A stretch of DNA of 64,000 bases from Coffea arabica (lineage: Eukaryota; Streptophyta; Magnoliopsida; Gentianales; Rubiaceae). Below are positions 57,858 to 64,000 of this stretch, one piece after another; position 1 is the first letter of the stretch; each line of letters begins with the position of its first letter. The position numbers and the translations under genes were made by a program. The DNA lies in assembly GCF_036785885.1 (NCBI RefSeq), contig NC_092312.1, forward strand, positions 11,860,001 to 11,924,000, read 5' to 3'. A model generated the notes under the pieces. That model was not told the DNA's origin and ran no database searches. It saw nothing but the letters and a program-made list of their open reading frames with translations.

Positions 57858-57897
57858 CTCGCGAGTGGTTTGGCTTGATCACACCCCAAATCCCATA

Positions 57898-59138
57898 CAT
57901 CGAAGATTAATGCATTAAATTATACACAAAATGAAAAACAAAATCTGAGTAGTTATTTGCATGCCTCAATCCCTCCGATAGTGACAGTGACCTCGTATTC
58001 TATTGCTGCCCTCAATCTTTTCCTAATATTCCCTTTTAATTTTGTCTCTCTCGTCTTTTATTGACTTTCGCAAAGAGTAGGCCCCACGCTTGGTTTTGCC
58101 CCTCCTATCACCGCCCACCACACTCCATCCCCACAAGCGCAGGTCCAATCAGCATCATTAAAGTGGGCCCCACAAGGCTTGCTTACGCGCACCCGCATGC
58201 TGTAAAATGGTACATTTCGTATATTTGTACGTATAAGCAAAGCCATTGAACCCTTTGTGTCATTTTATTGACTCTTTCCGCCGTACTGATTAACGTTTTC
58301 AAAAGCTCCCTAAATTTTCAATATTTGTGTCATAGTTGGACACAAACTCCATATGGGATTTAAATATTGCTCTCTCTTTCTCTCTAAATAAAATGATAAT
58401 CACTATTTTATGGCGAGAGAAAGAGAGATAGATTTTGAGGAAAGATTATTGGTTTTTTGTTTGGGTTCTGTTTCTTTTTTTTTTTTTTTTTTTGAAAATC
58501 TTTCAAGAATAACAGGTTTTCGTTTTTAAATTATCTAATATGATTCGTGATTATCCTGAAGTAATGATTGGTTTCTTGGTGTTTGGTGGTGGATGTAATG
58601 ATGGGTGTTTCTTTGCTTTCAAGCTAATTGGGTATTCCCTTTTATTTTTCATCAATTAATTTTTTTTTTGTGTAATATTTTATTAATTTATTTGGTTTTT
58701 GGGGTTGATTGTGCCTCTTTTGGCTTTTCCAGCCTTTGAAGGAAGGTGGAGAGTTTGACTTTGAAGAGAAAGAGAGAGGGAGGGTCGGTTTTGGTGGAGA
58801 TTTTGACTCGAATGCAATTGGGGTTGATCAGGTCAGGTCTATTGATGGTTCTGATGTAGAATGATGGGCTGGAGATTAGAATTTTAGATCTTTCAGCAAA
58901 TTGATTCAGAATTTTGCTGGGCTTCTTTTACTTTACAGTATACAATTTATTTGTTCACTGATTTTATTTTGATGGGAGTGAGGGAATTGGTACTTTTATG
59001 GGACTCTGTAAATCTAGAGGAACTTTTTGGCAAGAAAATCTTGATTTGAAGCTTCCTTCTTCTCAGCTGAAGAAGGGGGAAGAGAAGAAGACTGGATTGG
59101 CGTTTGGATATCAGGTGTTTTAGTGATTGTTAGCTAAA
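57898..59138 (+). other. Promoter and 5' leader region of the kinase gene
   Basis: No gene. Contains CT/GA-rich strips (58370-58440, 58765-58790) and a T-run at 58470. A possible 5' UTR intron acceptor, CTTTTCCAG, ends at 58732. Transcription start not determined. Confidence 0.45.
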
Positions 59139-61743
59139 ATGGAGGAAGAGGCTAATTCTTGGATTAGGAGGACAAAGTTTTCTCACACAGTTTGTCATAG
59201 ATTAGATTCATCAAGACTGGCCTCTATTCCGTTGACTATTAATCAGAGGGGGGGAATCCCAGTTGCAAAATCTAGGCTTGCTGTTACACCTTCTGCTGCT
59301 TATGTTAATCCTAAACAAGACCCTATTGTTAGTCCGTTACAAAGAAATCCCACGACAAACAAGCAGAGGGCTGTTTCCCCATCCCCACAAACCAAGCTTT
59401 TGGATACGTTTAAGGAGGCAAAGCAGGCAAGGTCTGTAAAGAGGAGACACTCAACTCCAAATTCAAGAAAATCTGAGAAAGGACTTGTTGGAAAGCTGTT
59501 TCATCATAAAGATTCTCATAAAAATTCCCATGAGCAGAAGCCAAATGGTTCTAAGTCTCCATTGAATAATAGTCGTCTGAGGCACTTCTCAGCTATGAAA
59601 TTTCACGAGAAATCCAAGGGCAAGAAGGATTCAGCCTGGACTAAGTATTTTGATCACGGTGGAGGAAGGGTGACCTCAGTGGAAGCAGCTGATGAGCATA
59701 TGGTTGATCTTTCTAAGCTGTTTCTTGGCCTAAGATTTGCTCATGGTGCACATAGCCAGCTTTACCATGGCATTTACAAGGATGAACCTGTTGCTGTGAA
59801 AATTATTCGACTTCCTGATGATGACGAAAATGGAGACTTAGCTGCTCGGTTAGAGAAGCAATTCAACAGAGAGGTTACTCTGTTATCCCGTCTCCACCAC
59901 CCAAATGTTATAAAGGTAGTGTGGAATTCTCTTTTGCCAGTTTGATTTTTTCGTCAGTCGTGACTGATTATTTGAGTGATAAGTTCTTATAGTTGATTCA
60001 ACGTGATGAAATATTAATTAAAAAGTTGGTATATATTGATAAGCATGTTTCGTGAGAACTGATCTTATTGTTTTGACATCAAGGTATGTTTTTGGTTTTC
60101 ATTTGGTTCAAATTTTCCTTGTGCTGCAGTTTGTAGCAGCCTGCAGAATGCCACCTGTATTTTGTGTTATCACAGAATACTTAGCTGAGGGTTCTTTGAG
60201 ATCATACCTTCACAAACTTGAGCAGAAGCCTATGGAGGAGAAATTTCTTCCCTTAACAAAGCTAATCACTGTGGCTTTGGATATTGCTCGTGGAATGGAG
60301 TATATTCACTCACAAGGTGTTATACATAGGGATCTCAAACCAGAGAATATTCTTATAAATGAAGATTTCCACCTAAAAGTTGCTGATTTTGGAATAGCTT
60401 GTGAAGAGGCATACTGTGATCTTCTTGCTGATGATCCAGGTACATACCGGTGGATGGCGCCTGAAATGATCAAGCGCAAGTCCTACGGCAGGAAAGTTGA
60501 TGTGTATGGCTTTGGACTCATTTTATGGGAAATGGTTGCTGGGACTATTCCCTATGAAGATATGACTCCAATTCAAGCTGCTTTTGCTGTAGTAAACAAG
60601 GTATGCTGCTAGGTTACTTTATTTCTTGACTTATATGATCTATTGTTGTACAGATTTTAAATTTTCATGATAGCTTATATGCGTATTTATATATGCTTTT
60701 CTTTTCCCATTTTTAATCTCCGTGCTCCTGAACGTGCCCTTATCTTTTATTTTGAGTTGATTTTAAAGTAGATGAATGTTATGGAAGAAGTTGTTACTGA
60801 TGCAGATAGTTTTCTCCCATCTGGTTTGAATTTTCCTTTGTGAATAAAAAGAATGAAGCTTGTCAATCTAATTCAGATGATGAAAGAAAATAGGTTTGAG
60901 GGATCCCAACCAATAAGCATGTTAAATCTGACAAGTGAATGGAAAGTCCAGTGTGTCGAAGCTCAGATCTTGCTCTCTGAATTTGACATGCTTGAAGTTG
61001 TGTTATTATCACCATAGCTATAACAAGTTGTGTTGCCAACATTACTTGGTTACATTGGTATCTTCGTTTTGCTCTATATAAATAGCACAATCTTATGCAG
61101 AATAGCTTGCTCTCTTGACATATTAAAGGTCATGCTATTGAATGCAAATATCATGCTGGCATAGCCTAATTGCCTTCAAGTGAATAATGAAGTCCTGTTA
61201 TTGGTCTTCCTATGTCACCAGAATTTTGGAGATGACTTTTCTCTATGGTATCTTGATGTTGTAAAAACAACATTCACCCTTTGTTTTCTATATCGGGTTC
61301 TGGTGTGAAACAAAAACTGAAATTTGAATGCTGCAGTACTTTGTTGGTTTGACATACAAATGTTCCTCTGCTTCTTTGCTCTCTAGATCCTTAGAAGATT
61401 TTAACGTGTGGAAATCTTGTATGTCTTTTATTTCATGTAATTGTATTAATTAGCTCTCTCTGGGATTTTCTAGAATCTACGGCCTCCTGTCCCAGAGCGT
61501 TGTCCTCCAGCAATGAGAGCTTTAATAGAGCAATGTTGGTCTTTGCAGCCAGACAAGAGGCCTGAATTCTGGCAGATTGTGAAGGTATTAGAGCAGTTTG
61601 AGAGTTCTCTTGCTTCTGATGGAACCCTGAATCTGGTTAACAATCCAATCTGTCAGGATCATAAGAAGGGGCTTCTCCATTGGATCCAAAAGCTTGGTCC
61701 ACATTCAGATACATCATCAATGCCTAAACCTAGATTTCAATGA
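59139..61743 (+). CDS. Raf-like MAPKKK, subgroup C protein kinase
   Basis: Three coding exons: 59139-59915, 60130-60600 and 61474-61743 (GT-AG introns), giving 505 aa. The N-terminal 185 residues are basic, low-complexity and serine-rich; MEEEANSWIRRTKFSHTV is the conserved start in this plant subfamily. The kinase domain is about 195-470: ATP-binding lysine K221 (VAVKII), catalytic HRD with D327 in HRDLKPEN, DFG at D345-G347, and GTYRWMAPE in the activation segment. All catalytic residues are present, so an active cytosolic Ser/Thr kinase is expected. Subgroup C Raf kinases, which include HT1, act in stress and stomatal signalling; the exact member and substrate cannot be assigned here. The start is the ATG at 59139. 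A longer frame from a TTG at 59127 is not credible. Confidence 0.92.
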
Positions 61744-64000
61744 ATTTTGGATGATTTGTAGCTTCACTTAGATCCCATTGTAATTAAAAGGTTTTTTTCT
61801 CAATTCTCTTTGCGGTTTTCATCCCTTTATCTCTGAGCCCAATGTGAATGTTAGACTGTAGGCAGTCATTCAAATGAATTATCGTTTGTACTATCACATT
61901 ATGGATACAAAGGCCATGGTTATCAAATTCTGAGCACAATAGTTGTATTTCATGATTACGAAGGAATGTGAAAAATTTTGGATTTTCTGTATAGGGAACT
62001 CCAGAGTCCAACCTCCCTCAGGCCTGTCTTTATTCACTTTTTCTGTTATTTGTTTACTTATCTAAAGGTGGTTATTTTGGTTTCTCAGCTCCATTTTTTG
62101 TTTGGGGGGTTCTGGCAGTCCCCAAGTGAAGTTGGCGTTAAATGTATCTACATCTTCTTCGTTTTACAGTTATTTGATTATTCTGGAAATTAGACTGGCA
62201 AGATATGAATTTTTCTGATCATCTTAAAGTTTTGAGCTGTGAAAGAAGTACTTTCACGTCGAAGTAGGCGTCTGGGTAGGCGAGCATAAACAGACATTTT
62301 ACTTGATGCCTGTGAGGATCAACCTAATTCCTTCTTCCTTCCAGCTGTTACACTTTCACTGGATTACCACAGCATACAACACCTGGTGCATTTGAAGGAG
62401 AATGACCTGAATGTTATTGAAGCATGATAAATATATATTGCTTTCATCTTATTTCGTTGCTTAAGAAAGAGATCTTGCTGAATTTTGTTCCTTAGCAGCG
62501 GGCTGCAACTGTCATTTGTTGCACCGATCACAAGCATCTTATGGATATGTAGATATATCGTCCTTTGACTTTGCATTCTGTGTCAACATGGGGTAATGAT
62601 GCATGATTAATTATGCTTGCGGATTTTTTGTGTCCACTTTGTTGTGAATGAAAAGTTTTGTTTTTTTTTCTGTAATTTGCAAAGATATTTTTAGCTCTCT
62701 CATTCCACGAGCACCAAAATTTGTTTTCCTTTCACCTTCTTCTTCCCTAAACTTTTGACTCCCAAAACAGAGAAATGAATCCATCCTATGACAGCTGAGA
62801 AGTGCACTTTTTCTTGACTTCGACTTGCAAACCTTCTTGTGCAGGCAGGCAGGATACATATCTTGATTCCTGTCATCGGATGCTCGTGGAAAACTTTAAA
62901 ACAAATTGTTTAGCCGAACGAGTATAGGAAGTCCGTGATTGGACTGGGTTGTATCATGAAATTCCTTCTACTTAACGTAACGAGACCTTGCATGCTACCC
63001 GTGATTGTTTAGCATCTTTAGTGCTGCTGCTTGATACACGACTGTGTCTATTAAATTTGCAAGTCTAGAGAATTTTTTTCTCTAAAATTTTGGATTTCTA
63101 TACTTCCCACGTCAACATGTTTACTCGAACGCCAATTGTATTGTATTAAAGGAAACTATTCCATTAATCGGAAGCAAAGAATAATTTTGTCTAATCACTT
63201 AATATAATAACCATTGGGACCAGAATTAGAAGGGTTAAGATGAAAAATACACTTTATTATTCAGTATTACAAAAGACGAAATGTAATGATGGTAAAGCAA
63301 AATGTATTTTTCTTCCTAAGTCCTAACCTTTTTTTATTCTAGTTTCGATGGTTATATTAAATGGACGGACACAAATTTCCTGTGGTTCTGACTGTCACTT
63401 ATGATTAAAATGGGCAGAAAACCTGAAAGCATACACTTTCTAATCCTTCGAGGGATGCACTGAGATAAATTTTAAATTAGAGACCAAAACTTGATAATAG
63501 AAATAGTTTACTATTAAGAAATTGGGGCATATTTCTGACAATTTGTTTTTGAAGGGCCAAAAGACGACAGTGGAAATAGTTTAGGGACCGGCTCGCTGTA
63601 CCTCTTTGTTTGTTTTTCGGTCGGTCACTCTCAAGAATTCATCAAACTTAGGCAGTTTCGTCAAAAAGCAAAAAGCTACTGTACCATAATTTCTTAACCC
63701 TTGAGAAGGTTGTCTACGATTGTGTTAAGTGCGAAATTCATCATCTATCAGTATCTTCACAAACCGTCGATGCTACAGCCACTTGGTAAGGTTCAGGCCC
63801 CCCACGAGAAAAATCTTGGGACTTGGAAAAAGTATCTATGCACAAAAAATCTTCACGTAATGTGAAGATATCTGTCAAAATCGCGGGATGTAACGATCAC
63901 CACAAGAAACACACCAAACGTTTCATGACCTTTTTTTTTTTTTTTTTTTTTTTGTCGACGGAGGGGTGTCCGGATCAATCCTTACGGGACCCGACTAATT
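61744..64000. other. Kinase 3' flank and intergenic DNA
   Basis: Probably begins with the kinase 3' UTR. No further gene seen. A T-run of over 20 bases at about 63931-63953 is followed by ggaggggtgtccggatcaa, the look of a dispersed plant repeat cut by the window edge. Frames at 61784-62011, 62364-62576 and 62611-62859 have no family motif. Confidence 0.5.

Larger units (their letters stand above)
55962..57889. mobile_element. Outer hAT MITE with two nested insertions
   Basis: The left end TAAAGGTAATATCGAG and right end (read inward TTGGGGTGTGATCAAGCCA) match the two ends of the MITE at 318-773 in opposite orientation. Flanks ATCCAATT (55954-55961) and ATCCCATA (57890-57897) are a decayed 8-bp duplication (6 of 8). 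Subtracting the two nested elements and their duplications leaves about 517 bp, close to the 456 bp of the relative. The oldest element of the nest. Confidence 0.75.

Noticed and set aside
59127-59138. Upstream start for the kinase at a TTG codon
   Set aside because: The ATG at 59139 begins the conserved MEEEANSWIRR start; TTG initiation is not expected here.
63930-64000. Poly-T followed by ggaggggtgtccggatc, possibly a gene 5' end or retroposon tail
   Set aside because: It looks like the start of a dispersed plant repeat, but the window ends before its structure can be judged.

Overview
This window looks like nuclear DNA from a flowering plant, most likely a eudicot and possibly an asterid; the species cannot be named from sequence alone. 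The evidence is genes split by short GT-AG introns, AT-rich intergenic DNA, plant-specific families (DUF506, plant invertase/pectin methylesterase inhibitors, a Raf-like MAPKKK), and a dense load of plant-type transposons. I found no tRNA, rRNA, CRISPR or prokaryotic feature.

Layout. 0-5 kb is transposon debris: a hAT MITE rich in the word CTCGAG, a Mutator-type MITE, and a decayed antisense Ty1/copia element whose reverse transcriptase is split by another MITE. 5.2-7.1 kb (minus) is a three-exon DUF506 gene. 8.2-12.1 kb is a diverged tandem duplication of noncoding DNA, with a hAT element in the second copy. 13.9-23.7 kb is a tandem family of three secreted invertase/PMEI inhibitor genes. 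Copy 1 is a pseudogene (two frameshifts plus a 1.27 kb solo LTR inside the coding region), a 3.46 kb solo LTR lies just downstream, and copies 2 and 3 are intact. A short-chain dehydrogenase pseudogene (minus) follows at 24.2-25.1 kb.

28.9-41.0 kb holds a 19-exon BRF1-like gene, a TFIIIB subunit for RNA polymerase III. Its conserved acidic C-terminal tail is still present but out of frame. 42.4-52.2 kb is a complete Ty3/gypsy element of the Tat type: 601-bp LTRs about 1% diverged, 5-bp target duplication TTAAT, and gag-pol on the minus strand. It also carries an antisense ORF with its own TATA box and a probable 69-nt intron. gag-pol is broken by three in-frame stops and one frameshift, so the element is young but dead.

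54.4-57.9 kb is a second transposon cluster. It contains a Pack-MULE (9-bp duplication TATATTAAT, TIRs over 200 bp) carrying a fragment of an AUF-type F-box gene, then a hAT element with two further hAT-like elements nested in it, each with a recognisable 8-bp duplication. 59.1-61.7 kb is an intact three-exon Raf-like protein kinase gene. The rest, to 64 kb, has no recognisable gene.

The host genes are functionally unrelated, as is normal for a plant chromosome. The only clustered family is the inhibitor array. The most informative parts are the transposon structures, whose boundaries I fixed by target-site duplications, and the ways they have broken, captured or rearranged host sequence.
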